Part shown: positions 29,996-41,535 of the stretch, in pieces
Position numbering within the stretch: the first letter of the stretch is position 1
How the letters are laid out: every line of letters begins with the position of its first letter
Position numbers and translations under genes: made by a program
Assembly (NCBI GenBank): GCA_009763385.1
Contig: CM019822.1
Coordinates: 23,678,842-23,742,841, forward strand
DNA from: Coix lacryma-jobi var. lacryma-jobi
Taxonomy: Eukaryota > Streptophyta > Magnoliopsida > Poales > Poaceae
Direction of reading: 5' to 3'
DNA: 64,000 nucleotides
The notes under the pieces: model-generated
Seen by the model: only the letters and a program-made list of their open reading frames with translations
What the model was told of the DNA's origin: nothing
Databases searched by the model: none

Positions 29996-31140
29996 CAATG
30001 ACCGAGGATTGGCGGCCTCCCAGCGCTTGATGTACTGTACTTTTTTTGCTTTCGTTTTTTCTTTTTCTTTTATGTTTCTTTTCTACTTTTTTTTTCTTCT
30101 TCTTTTCCTTTTTCATGATTTTCGTTCTAAAAAACCGATGCGCGGTACCGCGTTCAATAGTACTATAAGATATAATAATATTCTTAATTAGGAGTTACTT
30201 TTTATCTCTTCATGTCTTAGTCTACTATTCATTTCATTTTTATTTTCTTGTATGGTTATTGTTTTTCTCTTCTTCTCTTATTTTTACATAGGTTTGTTAA
30301 AAAACTTCCGTATAGGTTTTTTCCTTTCAAAAACAAGCGTGTTCGTAGAGCGCTCATAATAGTATCCCTGAACCACGAGTTTTTTTTCTCTTTTCCTTTC
30401 ATTTAGCACATATTTTTTTAACAAACTTCCGCATAGGTTTTTCTCTTTTCAAAAAAACGGTGTGACGTCAGTGCACCTATAATAGTACCTCTCAGCTATG
30501 AGTTTTTAAGAGTTTTCATAGCTCCATGGACTGTAACGTTACTGTTCATTCCTCTTTTTCTGTAGCGCTACTGTTCATTCCTCTTTTTTGTCTTTTCCTC
30601 CTCCTTCAGGTTATTTTTCCCTTTTCTTTTATGTTCACTATTCTTTGTCTTTATTTGTATAATTAGTTTTATTAGTAGCCTATTTTTACTAGGCTAAATT
30701 AGTGTCATAACATTTCGATGTTACACATGTTAAAATTTAGTCACAAAAAATAAACACCTCCTAAATATAAATTATTTTATAATTATATGCTTTTGATATT
30801 ATCTATTTGTTAATTTAATCTTCGTCTGCGCAGCGAAGCGCGCACTGTCAAGCCAGTACATCATAACATGTGGGCGATGGGGCCTCTCTCTAATCTTTTT
30901 CGGGGGACATTGCATGCATGTCATCAAGTACTTGGTACTTTCTATAGTACGCATCGTATATATACGCCGAGTATTCATTCAAGCAAGGCAAGCTTGCAAT
31001 TGCAAGAAGATGCATGGCATGGCATTGTGGACCTGAGTCTTGACCTCTCCCATGTGCCTGCATGTGCACTGTCTCCTCGCCGTTTAGAGCGGTTTAGGGC
31101 CACCGCCCTCGACTCCTCCCCAGTCCCAGCCAATGAACGC
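29996..31140. other. T-rich intergenic DNA upstream of the host gene
   Basis: No gene seen. It contains T/C-rich stretches and an imperfect direct duplication: AACTTCCGTATAGG...ATAATAGTA (about 30304-30365) and AACTTCCGCATAGG...ATAATAGTA (about 30422-30487). A short tandem copy of ACTGTTCATTCCTCTTTT lies near 30540-30588. Confidence 0.55.
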
Positions 31141-31142
31141 CA

Positions 31143-31148
31143 TATATA
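31143..31148 (+). promoter_or_regulatory. TATA box of the IBH1-like gene
   Basis: TATATA within CCATATATAGCTAGG. A start about 30 bases later (near 31175) would give a 5' leader of about 285 bases before the ATG at 31459. The leader holds a C/T-rich stretch (31230-31262) and upstream ATGs. Confidence 0.55.
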
Positions 31149-31203
31149 GCTAGGCTCCGATCCTCGCATTGCCACACACACCAACACCACTCATGTGTGT
31201 GTG

Positions 31204-31316
31204 ATGATCTCGCTAACAACCTTGCATTATCCTTTTTCTTCCTTCCTTTCCCTTTCTCTCTTAGCTAGCTCAGCTCGCAAGCAAATATCTATCCTTCGAT
31301 CGATCCAAGATTAATA
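31204..31316 (+). promoter_or_regulatory. Upstream ORF in the IBH1-like leader
   Basis: An ATG at 31204 overlaps the TGA of a three-codon upstream frame starting at 31193 (stop and start share the A of TGATG). It encodes about 37 residues and ends before the main start. Its function is unknown; it could lower translation of the main protein. Confidence 0.35.
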
Positions 31317-31387
31317 AATCACCATCGATCATTAGGTGTAGCTCGTATGCGATATTATCCGCAAATTAGCACCCGGTTCGGACTCTG

Positions 31388-31501
31388 ATGAGCTGTGTTT
31401 TATTATTACGTTCTTGTTCCATTGGTGCCGTGCTTATTGCAATTGCATCTTCCATCCCATGTCTTCTTCACCACCAAGCAGTAGCGGCAGCAGCAAAATA
31501 G
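31388..31501 (+). promoter_or_regulatory. Overlapping upstream ORF in the IBH1-like leader
   Basis: A 37-codon frame starts at ATG 31388 and ends at TAG 31499-31501. It overlaps the main ATG (31459) by about 43 bases in another frame. Ribosomes using it would bypass the main start, so it is a candidate translational brake. Confidence 0.35.
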
Positions 31502-32400
31502 CAGGCGGCATGAGTGGAGGGTCAAAGAAATTCAGGCACGCGATCCTTAGGAACCTGCTTCTAGGGCTCAGGAAGGGCGGCGGCGGTGCTGCGTCGTCGT
31601 CGAGTGGTATGAGCCTCCACGAGAGGAGGGACGCCGTCAGGCACGCCGCCGACGCGGCCCTCGCCTCCGCAAGGGGCGCCGCGGCGCGCTGGAGCCGGGC
31701 CCTGGCGGCGGAGCTCTCCTCCCAGCACGGCCGCCGCCGCCGCCGCCGGCGCACCAACTGGGACGACGACGACGACGACGCGCACCACCTTGTCGACGTT
31801 CCTGCTACAAGTGCACGGCAGTCGGGTCAATGCAAGTCGTCGTCGCCGTGCAAGAAGATCTCAACGCGGCGGCTCCGGGCGAGGCCCAAGAGCAGGGCCA
31901 CGGCCAGAGCGGCGGGCGCTGTCGCGAAGGTCATGGCGAGGCGGCGGGCCAGGGCGCTGAGGGAGATGGTGCCCGGAGGGAGAGGGATGGCGGACGAGTG
32001 CACGCTGCTGGGAGAAACCCTAGACTACGCCGTGTCTCTCAAAGCTCAGGTCGACGCGATGCAGCTCCTGTTGAGGACTCTTCAGCAGGCCCCCAAGAAC
32101 CCTTGTATAGTTGTAAGTCCTCTTCTTTCTCCTCCCGCCTGCTACTGCTTAAATTCTTCAATTTGTTTATTAATTTTCTGATCTATTACTATTAAGTAGG
32201 GAGTAGTGTTCATTAAGTGCTCTGAATTTGGATATATGTGCATGGTGGTTGGCAAATAGGAGTCTTTTTTTCCTGGTTGTTTCAGTTCTGAGATAGAGCA
32301 TGATGTCTTAGGCCGCGTGGCGCCGTTCATTTGGGGAGGCATCTAATCTAATACTCCGTACGATATTTTGTTGGTTTTTTGTGGTGTTTTATAGTGCTGA
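31459..32400 (+). CDS. IBH1-like atypical (non-DNA-binding) HLH transcription regulator
   Basis: The only clear host gene. Start: first in-frame ATG (MSSSPPSSS). Proposed CDS is join(31459-32112, 32395-32400), 219 residues. The donor GTAAGT follows codon GTT in phase 0. The acceptor is TTTTATAG at 32394, and the second exon adds only TGC and TGA. Without splicing the frame reads on to about 32181. Residues 25-45 are a basic helix (KKFRHAILRNLLLGLRKG). Residues 56-93 carry the family's RRDAVRHAADAALASARG ... WSRAL block. Arg7 and Asp6 runs follow. Residues 157-211 form the helix-loop-helix (KVMARRRARALREMVPGG ... LLGETLDYAVSLKAQVDAMQLLLRTL). The family lacks the DNA-contacting Glu and binds other HLH proteins, restraining cell elongation in brassinosteroid signalling; that role is by family, not shown here. 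Confidence 0.83.
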
Positions 32401-34967
32401 AGCAGCAGCAGTGAGGGTGTAATTCGAACTACATACACTGAAATGTGATCAAGATCGCTCATCATTCATGGCTGAGAAGACTTATAAGAGTTTTCCCCTC
32501 CACCTTCCTTTATTCTCGTCCTACATACTCTCTTCCTTTTTGTTTCTTCTGTAGGACTGAGAGAGCATCATGAGGCATGGAAAAGATCATGTGTATATGT
32601 ACAGTACATGTGTGTGCTGCTATATATATATATATGTATATATAGTTGTATATACGGTTGCTCTTTAAACAAGCAAACCGTGTGCTGCAAAAATCAATGT
32701 ACAGTCGTCGTTATGTATAATGTATACTAGGTGTTGTATTGGGAAGCAACTTTTGTAGATTTTGAGCCGAATTCAGGCGATATTATAAGTATATTTCCGG
32801 GATGTTGGATACGTATACTACTGCGTACGTCCTATTATTATCATTACACTTCTGTTACAAGGGGAAACACCCACCACATTTCTTACAATTTTTTTTAAAA
32901 AAAATCGATTGTTGACATGTACGATCTTTGATTACTCGATTATATATGTGAATGAATTTATTTGTAGCTCCTATGTATATACTGCTAGCTGCTCCGTTTA
33001 CTCAATGTCTTGCTCTCGGTACACAGCTTCGATGCGCTGCACTTGCAAAATGGTGCTATGGCACGTGGCATGTGTTCAGCAAAGACTGGAAAAAAACCAG
33101 CTATCATATCATTTGTACTATGCTGCACTGCACACACATCACTTGTAACAATTAAATAATATAAACCTCGACCTTGCTCAGCTTCACCGGTGATTTTTTT
33201 TTTTAAAAAAAAATAGCTTCATGAACGAATTTCTAGCTCAAGCTGAGTTGTTTTTTAAAAGTATATAGTAAAATAGCTTCACTAATATTTTTTTCAATTT
33301 TATGTCAGCTTATATTTTTTGTGAGAGGATAAATAAATCAACTTATTTATAGGTGAAGCGGTTTGAAAAGAGATATTTATAAAAAAACAACTCATAACAA
33401 TTCATGAAACTATTATGAGCTATACTACTGTAGACCGTAGATGGGACTATGCATGGGAGGAGGCAATGCAATATCTACCCGATGGGGAGTTGGCCGGGAC
33501 CGGACGGCGATGGATGCACACGTTTGCCGGAGGATCGATCTATTCAGCGATAGAGAAAACGAGCAGACGTACGTACACATATGCATGCATGTTGACCCGC
33601 TGACCTGACTGATGAGAAGGAACGTGGCATGCATCACGGATGCAATTCATCAATGGCCACACATGCATGCTAGTAATTGCTAATAACCACCAGCTGGAAT
33701 CGTGGAGCTAGATAGCAATCAACCGATAGATTGGTTGGTCGGTTGGTTGGGTCATGCACTGAGTAGATAAGTGCCTAGCGTATCATCATTTGTTTTCGTA
33801 CACACTGACACTTTGGGTTTCAGCCAGGCCAATTTCGGTTGCTTGTGTGATGGCCAAAGAAGAGGCAAGTTAATTATGACGTAGGGGGTACTGTACTGTA
33901 CCGCATTTAGACGAGACGATAGCACACTGATCAGTAGTAGCTGCGTACAGTTGGCCAGCTCCAATAAGAAGACCAGGAACACACGCAGGCACGTTATATT
34001 GTTGACCACTATGAGAGAAAAGGTGTGTCATTGGACGGAGCTAGCTATATACTATATTCTTGATTATCCGAATTTATTTGTCCTGAGCTAGCTAGCTTGT
34101 TGCTGCTGGTCAGGTGCAAACTAGGACAGCACAGTGACAGCTTCTCGATCAGCTCATCAGCATCAGAGCGATGATGCAGATTTGGGAAAAACGTACGTCG
34201 TCCTTGCGGCAATTTTTGTTGGGCCAAACTAAAGAGGGGCCAGCCGGTAAACTAAACCATATATAGCTGCAGATTATTTTTCCGTTGCTTGAGCAAACTA
34301 GCAACAAGGCAGGGATGAGTCACAGCAATGTTCACGTCAACAGTAGCGAGTGAGGTGTCGAACACAGGTAGGTTGGTAGCAGTAGCAGAAATGCATGCAT
34401 GCAGAGAAAAGGCTAACCGATTAAAAGGCGACAGTGAAAAGACTGGAAACAAACATTGGACGGGATCGAGTCAGCATATATACGCCCGTGTTTACTTTAT
34501 TTGAGCGCTTCACGTGATGATGGCCTTTTGTTTTAGCACATGTCTTCTTGCAAGTACACAGTACGTTCGCTGCTGGTGCGGACGGACCGTAGGAGGCTGA
34601 ACGTCTAGAACAACGTACAGGTACTACGGCGGCGTCGACAAGGAAAACACTCATGCACCACTTCATTTGTACTGTAACTCCCAATAGGCCCAGTTCATAT
34701 AGGTACACAGTACTTTTCGGCTTGAGTTGCAGGGACATACTGGGCCACTTCATTTGTAACTCCCAATAGGCCCAGTTCGAGTGGACATGGGCCGCTCTAC
34801 CTAGCAAAACGCAATATGGCCGGCGGCGGGCTCTTCTATCAGTGTGTGGGTGGGCGGCGGGCTCGCACGAATGCGAGCACTCATCAACTCCTGTAGTCCT
34901 GTGAATGCGAGCACTCCGTCGCCGCATTTCCTACGCACGCGGCCACGACCGCCGATCCGTGTGTTTT
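32401..34967. other. Intergenic DNA downstream of the host gene
   Basis: No gene seen. It holds the gene's probable 3' untranslated region, a (TA)n run at 32621-32634 and many GCATGC words. A degenerate MITE-like stretch lies at about 33185-33425, where GCTTCA, TTTTT and CAGCTTATATTTTTTGTGAGAGG resemble a common grass MITE family; I see no clean ends for it. Confidence 0.5.
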
Positions 34968-36602
34968 CCAGAATTAAGATTAACTTCCATAAAAGTGAAG
35001 TGTTTGTTTTTGGGGTTCAGCAGGAGGCTAAAGAGTTGATGGCTAACATGTTGAATTGTGTTTTGGGGGAGTTTCCTATGAAGTATTTGGGCATTTCTAT
35101 TCATGATAAGTCTCTTTTTATGGGGGCTTTTGATTCTGTTATACACAAGATGAATAAAAGGTTGGATCCCTGAAGAGGGAAGTTTATCACTTCTGGAGGT
35201 AAACAAATGTTAACTAATGCCTGCCTTTCTAGCATTCTGTTATACTATATGGGGTTCTATTGGCTTCCGGATGGGGTTCACAAGAAAATGGATAGCATCC
35301 GGGCTAATTTTTTATGGAAAGGTACAGAAGAGCATTTTAAATATCATATGGCTAAGTGGGACATGGTGTCCGGACCTAAAGACCAAGGTGGTCTAGGGAT
35401 TCTTAACACCAGGATTATGAATGATTGCCTTTTGGTCAAGTGGATTTGGAAGATTTTTTAGGAGCCTGATACTTTATGGTTTAAGCTTGTTAGAGCTAAA
35501 TATATGGGGGAAGGAAGTTTTTTTGACTCCAAAACTAGAGGTAGTTCTCAATTCTGGAAAGGGTTACATAAGGTTAAACACCTTTTCAAATGGGGGGCTC
35601 TATTTCAGGTCCGAAATGGTCTTTTTTGTAAATTTTGGAAGGATTGTTGGGTAACAGATGCTCCTCTCTGTATTGTGTTTGAAAATATCTTCATTTTGGT
35701 TAGGGACCCGGATTGCTGTGTTAGTGATTGCTGGGAAGATGGTGCTTGGGTCATGGACTTTAAGAGATCTTTATCTAGTGAGGAGTATAGTAGTTGGCTG
35801 AATCTGAGGGGTTTGCCGCAGGATGTGTCCATGGTGTCTGAGGATAATGATTCTATTAGATGGGCTTTGGAGGGGTAAGGTTGCTTTGCTTCTAAATCTC
35901 TCTACAGGTTTCTTACTAATAGAGGGGTGCCTAGCAGGGTGGCTAGCTTTATTTGGAAATGTAAAATCCCCTGAAAATCAAGTTTTTTTTCTTTGGCAAA
36001 TTTTTAATAATAAACTACAGGTAGCTACAAGTTTAGCTGCAAGGGGCTGGAAAGGGGATATTAAGTGTTGTCTATGCGGAGTAAATGAATCCATTGAACA
36101 TTTGTTGTTTGACTGTCTTTTGGCTAAACTGGTTTGGGGTGTGATCAATGATATCTTTTAGCTTGATCCTTGTCCTACTTCTTTAGAGGATTTTTAGTTG
36201 TTTTTGCTTACAAGGCAAGGGGCCTTTGCCGAGTCTTTCGTTGATGTTTTTGTTTGCAGGCTTTGCTTGGGCCATCTGGACCACAAGGAACAAGATGGCT
36301 ATCACTAAAGTGTTTTCTAAAGCTCCAACTGATGTTATCTATATTGTTGTGTCGCTGATGCAGAGGTGGATAGAGTTCTGCTCAAGGAGAAGGATAAGGA
36401 GCTTATGGATCAGGTCCCGGGGAAATTGGTGGCGTGGCTGGACTCCTTCAGTCCTAGTTCTTATGTGCCTTCTGATGTAATGGAAATCTAAAGCTAGGCT
36501 CTTGAGTCTTGTGGATGCTCCTTCGTGGCTGGTCCTCCAGCGTTTCTTTTATGAATCCTTGTTTTATAAAAGCAGAGTTTATCTTTTTTTTTAAAAAAAA
36601 AA
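34968..36602 (+). pseudogene. 5'-truncated, decayed LINE (L1-type non-LTR retrotransposon)
   Basis: Starts inside the RT domain (IKINFHKSEVFVFG, then FPMKYLGISI). The RT C-terminus (GGKQMLTNACLSSILLYY ... WDMVSGPKDQGGLGI) and a zf-RVT-like region (IKCCLCGVNESIEHLLFDC) follow. The frame is broken by TGA at 35171, TAG at 35459, TAA near 35876, a frameshift near 35980 and more stops. It ends in a T run then an A run (36583-36602). The 5' truncation is what target-primed reverse transcription usually leaves. I could not find a clean target duplication. Confidence 0.85.
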
Positions 36603-37298
36603 GTCGCGAGCCGCGCACATTTCGTTTCCTAGACGCGACGTCGCCATCCATCACACGTTTTCGCGTGGGTGCGCACGTCGAAAAGTTATGAACGACCACG
36701 TACGTGTCCCCCCGTCCCGTTGCACCCAGCAGAGCAGAGGCAGAGCAGGTGACGTTCGTCCGGGCGACACAACGACTCGCCGCCCCGCCCCAGAACGCAC
36801 TCGGCGCGAGTCAACACGTACCACGGCAGCGCCGCCACCAGCTGCCACATGCGCGCGCCGGCCGTGCACGCAAGCCAAGCGCAGGCATGCAACTACCTGC
36901 CGTGGCTCTACTACCTTGCAGCTGCAGCAGGCGCGGCCGTCTCGCGCGCTTTCCTTCAGAGGAACGACGTACACAGGTCAATAACCGAGCAGCCGTTGAA
37001 CGACTACGCATGCAGCGGCGGCCACTCACCACCGCTCGCCAGGATCGGAGGGCCATAGTATATGCAGCAGCAGCAGAGTTGCTTGCGCCTCAAGCTAAAG
37101 GGAGTACCTGGTAAAAGGCTTCGAGAACCATGAGAGAAAGTTGTTGTTTCTCGATCTCTCAAGAGTCATGGGTCCCTGTACATAAGCCGCTGTCAAGACT
37201 GAACTTGTGCGGAAACTGCAAGTAGTATCGCGACAAAAAAGATCCTGCCGCGTGGAAAAGCAGGAAAGCAGGTCGATTGTTTATTTGTCACTTCCAAT
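36603..37298. other. Intergenic DNA, GC-rich first half
   Basis: 36690-37110 is GC-rich and open in several frames on both strands, but the translations are low-complexity Arg/Ala/Pro and match no family I know. No splice or promoter signals stand out. Confidence 0.5.
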
Positions 37299-37514
37299 CA
37301 GTGCCGGCCTTATAATTTTAAGGGCCCTCTGACAAACTCGTCGCAACGGCCCCTCTAAATCATATATAAAATCGTATAATATATATAGTCACTTATTTAT
37401 CATGTCTAGTAATTATCGAGAAACAATGTACACTAAAATAGTAGTATATTTGTATTTTTAGAACTAATATGATTACCTTAACGAAGAGTAGAACTCCATA
37501 ATATCCACGGCTTC

Positions 37515-37676
37515 TCATTTAAAGATACTTCTTCGGGTATTTTTTGATACAAAATCATTAAGGGCGGTATTGAGGTCAATAGTGTCTAAGATATCCTTTT
37601 CGATGGCGCACGTAGCCAAGCCACTTAACCTTTCTTGTGACATTGTTGATCTCAAATAATTCTTTCTAAATTAAAA
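37515..37676 (-). pseudogene. hAT transposase C-terminal fragment (zf-MYM1-like / TTF-type)
   Basis: About 53 codons end at TGA (37515-37517). The stretch NYLRSTMSQERLSGLATCAI and the following acidic and hydrophobic residues, ending RRSIFK, are the dimerisation end of plant hAT transposases often annotated as zinc finger MYM-type protein 1-like. A stop lies a few codons upstream, so only this tail survives. The reading direction shows that the transposon's 5' end was at the 41.5-kb side. Confidence 0.7.
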
Positions 37677-37709
37677 GAAATACGTGAGTACATAATATCT
37701 AGGGCCTAG

Positions 37710-40700
37710 TGTAACACCCTGATTTAATTTTCCCCAATTTAATTAAAGAATTTAGAAACTAAATAGGTTGGCTAGTTTATTAGAGGAGGAAAATAAAATT
37801 TATTTAATATTGTCATGTTGCATTCATGCCGTTGCACAATTTTATTGGGTGAAAAATAAATTTATTAAACCCGTATAGGGCGAATCGGATTTATTCTATT
37901 TAGAAAGCAAATAAAAAGATTTATAGAAATTTTACAAAATCAAAATCAAGTTTTATTTACAAAACCTAGGGAAAATGTTTCCAAAGTTTTCAAATTAGTT
38001 TTGTTTTGAAACAGATTTGAATTTGGATTTCAAAATGAATTTGGGAAACAAATGAAAAAGGAAAAGGAATGGCTTGGGCTTCCCCTACCTTCACTTCCAG
38101 CCCAGCCGCGCCCTCCTCTCCCGCGGCCTCGGCCCGCTCCCTCTCCCAAGCAGCCGCGCCCTCCTCTCCCGCGGCCTCGGCCCGCTCCCTCTCCCAAGCA
38201 GCCGCGCCCTCCTCTCCCGCGGCCCAGCGCAAGCCGCGGCCCGCTCCACCTCACCTCCCGCGCGGCCCACGCACCGGCCTCCCTCTCACTGACCACCGGC
38301 CCCGCATGTCATCTCCCTCCCTCAACCTCCCCTCCGCCCTTCGCGCTGTGCCACCTCCCCCCTCCGTCCGCCGAACGGCAGCTAGAACCCGCCGCCACCA
38401 CCCCTCGCCTCACCCTACAAATATTTACCCTACCCCGACCCCACGCCGCCTCCGCCAGGTCCCTCACCAAGCCCTAGCGCCATACTCAGAGCCTTCCGAG
38501 GCCACCACCGCCACCCTCGCCATCGACGGGCTCTGTCCGAGCTCGCCATCGCAAGGGAAGGCCACCACCGGACACATCCTCTGCTCCTACGGCGTCGCGA
38601 TCGCACGGCGCATCCGGGGGAATCAACCACAGCGTGAACTGGCGCCAGGAACTCCACGGCATCGACCGCGCCGGATCCCGAACCAGTCCTCCCGACTCCG
38701 CCATCGTTTGCGTCTCCCCGAGCATCCTCCCGCCGTGCGAAACCCCTCGGTGAGCTCGCCATCTTCTCCGTTTCCTTTCCCACCGGCCTCCTAGGTCTCT
38801 ACTAGTCTCTAGGGCTCGACCCGAGAGCGCCGGCGAGCCGTAGTCATGGCGCCGCCGCCCTCTGCTCCCCGCCGCCGCGCACAGCGCCGCTCCGCCGCCA
38901 GCACTCCTCCAGCGCCGTCTGATCTCGCGCCAGCGGCCTGGATTAGATCCAGACGCGAACCGGTATGAGCCCGGTCCACAGCGTCGTGGACTCGGTCCAC
39001 TTCCTCCGCGTCAGCGCGTCCACGGCACGCGTGGTGCGCCGGACCAATAGGAGGAAGGCACGTGACGCACGGTCAGCAGCCACGCCGGCTGTCCCTGTCC
39101 TTTTGCAGAAAACCCCTCCACTTCTTAATAAACCAACCCGCAGTCCTCAAGCACTATTCCCTGAGTCTCGGATAACTTTCATTTTGACCCCTGTAGTTTC
39201 GCTGAAATGAGGCCCGGTCCAGAGCCCGTTTAAATTCAGATTTGATTTATTTAAAATACGAAAATGGGTTCAAATGATTTACAGTTTTGCCACCCAACTT
39301 CAAAAGCCCATAACTTGCTCATTTTAACTCCGATTTGACCCATTCAACTTGCGTTAGATTCATAATTTCGTTCTCTACGCAGTAGATCTATTAGTTTACT
39401 GTTTTCATACTGTTTGTTGTACTGTTATTTATTTCTATGTATTGTGCCATGTATGTTGCTTGGGCCAGAGAGTGCGGAGTACGAGGACGCTCCAGACCAT
39501 CCTTGCGACCCAGTTGATTCGACCCAGTCCGAAGGCAAGTGTCCTTGAACATCTTGCACCTACTTTATTTTACTTTTGGTATTAGAGTAGTTTAGATCTA
39601 GTAGATGCATGCAATGTCAAACTTGAATCCTATATTATGGTTTACTAGATTTTGCTCTATTTTTCCTTGTCGCCTGTTTTGGGATGTTCGGGTAGGTGTC
39701 TTGCTTATTCCTGCAGTCATGATTGGGATGGGAGTTAAAATGTTTATAATCTTGATTAATGAACTATGAAACGAATGTGGACATGGTAATTTTGTAGTAA
39801 CATGGTTATTAGGTAAATCCGGCAGGATGGACCCGTATTGGTGGTTTTGTGCCGTGGGACTCGGCAGCTGCTTTTGGTTTTTGGTTCGGGGCTCGTGCTA
39901 GACATATCCTGCCTGGATCCCTAGGACCCGGTTCTCAGAGCATGTAACCCAGCTTGACAGCGCAACCATGAGATCTGGATGGGCTGGACCTGGCTAATTA
40001 ATTAGTTACCTCTAAGTTGAGGGTCCACACGGGGTTTGTTTTAGTGGCTCACGAGGGGGCCCTGGGGGTCGTAGACCTTTGTACGGGGTGAAACCTTAGA
40101 GGTACGTGTGGAACGGACTTGGAGGGGGCTTTGTAAAGGCCTTGCAGTGCAACCCGCTATGCACCTCGGCAGTGTTTAGCGTGACGGGATCTGCACGACT
40201 CATGGGTAACGATGTGCAACCTCTGCAGAGTGTAAAACTGATATATCAGCCGTGCTCACGGTCACGAGCGGCTTGGACTTCTTTGAGATTAGTTGGTTAC
40301 TGGTTGGTTTTGGGTTTGGGTCATCTGATGGACTTCAGGTGTGGTTTGCCTGATGGACTTCAGGTGTGGGTACTTGGTGCGACTCCAAGTGCGGTTGCTT
40401 GGTGTGACTCCAAGTGTTGGTTGCTCGGTGTGACTCCGAGTGTGGTTTGCTCGGTGCGACTCCGAGTGTTGATATTTTTCTACAGAGTCTGTCTATAACC
40501 TAGTAAATAGGTGCATAGGATTAATAGGAATTAATAGGATGTGTCGCTTTAGGCGCTTGAGTCAAACAAAGTCAGCCTACCTTTGTTATAAGCCTCATAA
40601 GCATTTATTTCCTACACTTGCGGAGTACATTTCGATGTGCTCACCCTTCCTCTTTGTTCCCCTGCTACCCCACCCAGACGCTGGAGACTGCACGTACGAG

Positions 40701-41010
40701 GAGCAGGAGTATCCAGAAGACAGAGGCTACGACCCTGACGACCTGTACTAGGATGGCGCTACCCCCGGTCGACGTTCCTGTGGAGATGGAGTCCAGATCT
40801 TCCGCATCTTCATCAGAGTTTATTTTAGAGTCAGTTTTATGAGAGTCTGTACTTTTTCTTTCAGACCCGAGGGTCATTTTTGTTATAAAGTTCGATATTA
40901 TTAATAAAGCATTGTTTTGATATTTACTATGATGTGGATATATGTATGAAAATTGATCCTGGCATACATATATTGTGCTCCAATTTTGTTCTTAAAATTG
41001 GGGTGTCACA
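37710..41010 (+). mobile_element. Solo LTR, chromovirus-like family C, copy 1
   Basis: 3301 bp, starts TGTAACACCCTG and ends GGGGTGTCACA, flanked by CCTAG at 37705-37709 and 41011-41015. There is no second LTR or coding interior, so it is a solo LTR. GC-rich block at 38090-39080, AT-rich ends. It shares long stretches with 52066-55626, for example the region around GCGGAGTACGAGGACGCTCC (39474 and 54070) and the last 35 bases. Orientation is by analogy with the chromovirus LTRs, which also start TGTAAC. Confidence 0.85.
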
Positions 41011-41535
41011 CCTAGATAATTTGGACATGGAAAAACAAAATTGGCAAAAGGACAAAAAATTATCGAGAACACTGGATCAGATGAGATGAGTTGTCGTCCT
41101 CGTCAAGCCTGCTGCTTCAGGCAATCAACGCTGAGCACTAACTGATCGACGTTGCTGTCGTGGCACCGTGACGCCATCGTCTCTTAGCCGGATGGATGAC
41201 GCGATGCAATCATGAACGAGAACCAGCGATCTGATGATACCCTGACGCGATGCGACCTCGCGAACTGAAGAGTCGAGCACTCGAGCGAATGATCGATCAG
41301 GTCTTTGTTTGTTGGCTTGTTGCCGGCGGCTCCTATCTCCTCGTCTCCTACTCTGATACTCTCCCATCTCCTAAACAAAAGCCTAAAAGGCCGATGCTTG
41401 CCTGCTTTACTTCATTGGATCGGCTATAGCTAAAGGGTATGGGGTCTTACATACCAGAGCTTAGGCCCCTATGTCGCCTGGGCCCTCGGCCGTCGCCCTC
41501 GCCGCCCCTCCCATAGGGCCGACACTGTTTGCAAT

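Larger units (their letters stand above)
37299..41527 (-). mobile_element. hAT-type DNA transposon remnant, split by a solo LTR
   Basis: Ends are CAGTGCCGGCC (37299) and GGGCCGACACTG (to 41527), inverted with one mismatch over the first 11 bases. The 8 bases outside are CTTCCAAT and TTTGCAAT, 6 of 8 the same, as for an aged 8-bp hAT duplication. Without the solo LTR the remnant is about 0.92 kb, so most of the transposase is deleted. The last transposase codons remain at 37515-37676 on the minus strand. Confidence 0.65.

Noticed and set aside
31414..31458. Upstream extension of the IBH1-like protein
   Set aside because: It needs a non-ATG start and adds residues unlike the family; the ATG at 31459 is preferred.
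34844..36602. Target-site duplication for the LINE
   Set aside because: Sequences around 34925-34950 and 36603-36640 share CGCA.TTTC.T.CCTA-like words, but not as a clean direct repeat.
36688..37114. Open frames on both strands between the LINE and the hAT remnant
   Set aside because: Arg/Ala-rich translations in all phases, no family resemblance, no gene signals.
38069..38794. 241-codon frame in solo LTR copy 1
   Set aside because: Built from short GCC/CTC repeats in the GC-rich part of an LTR. The related LTR at 52066 does not keep the frame.
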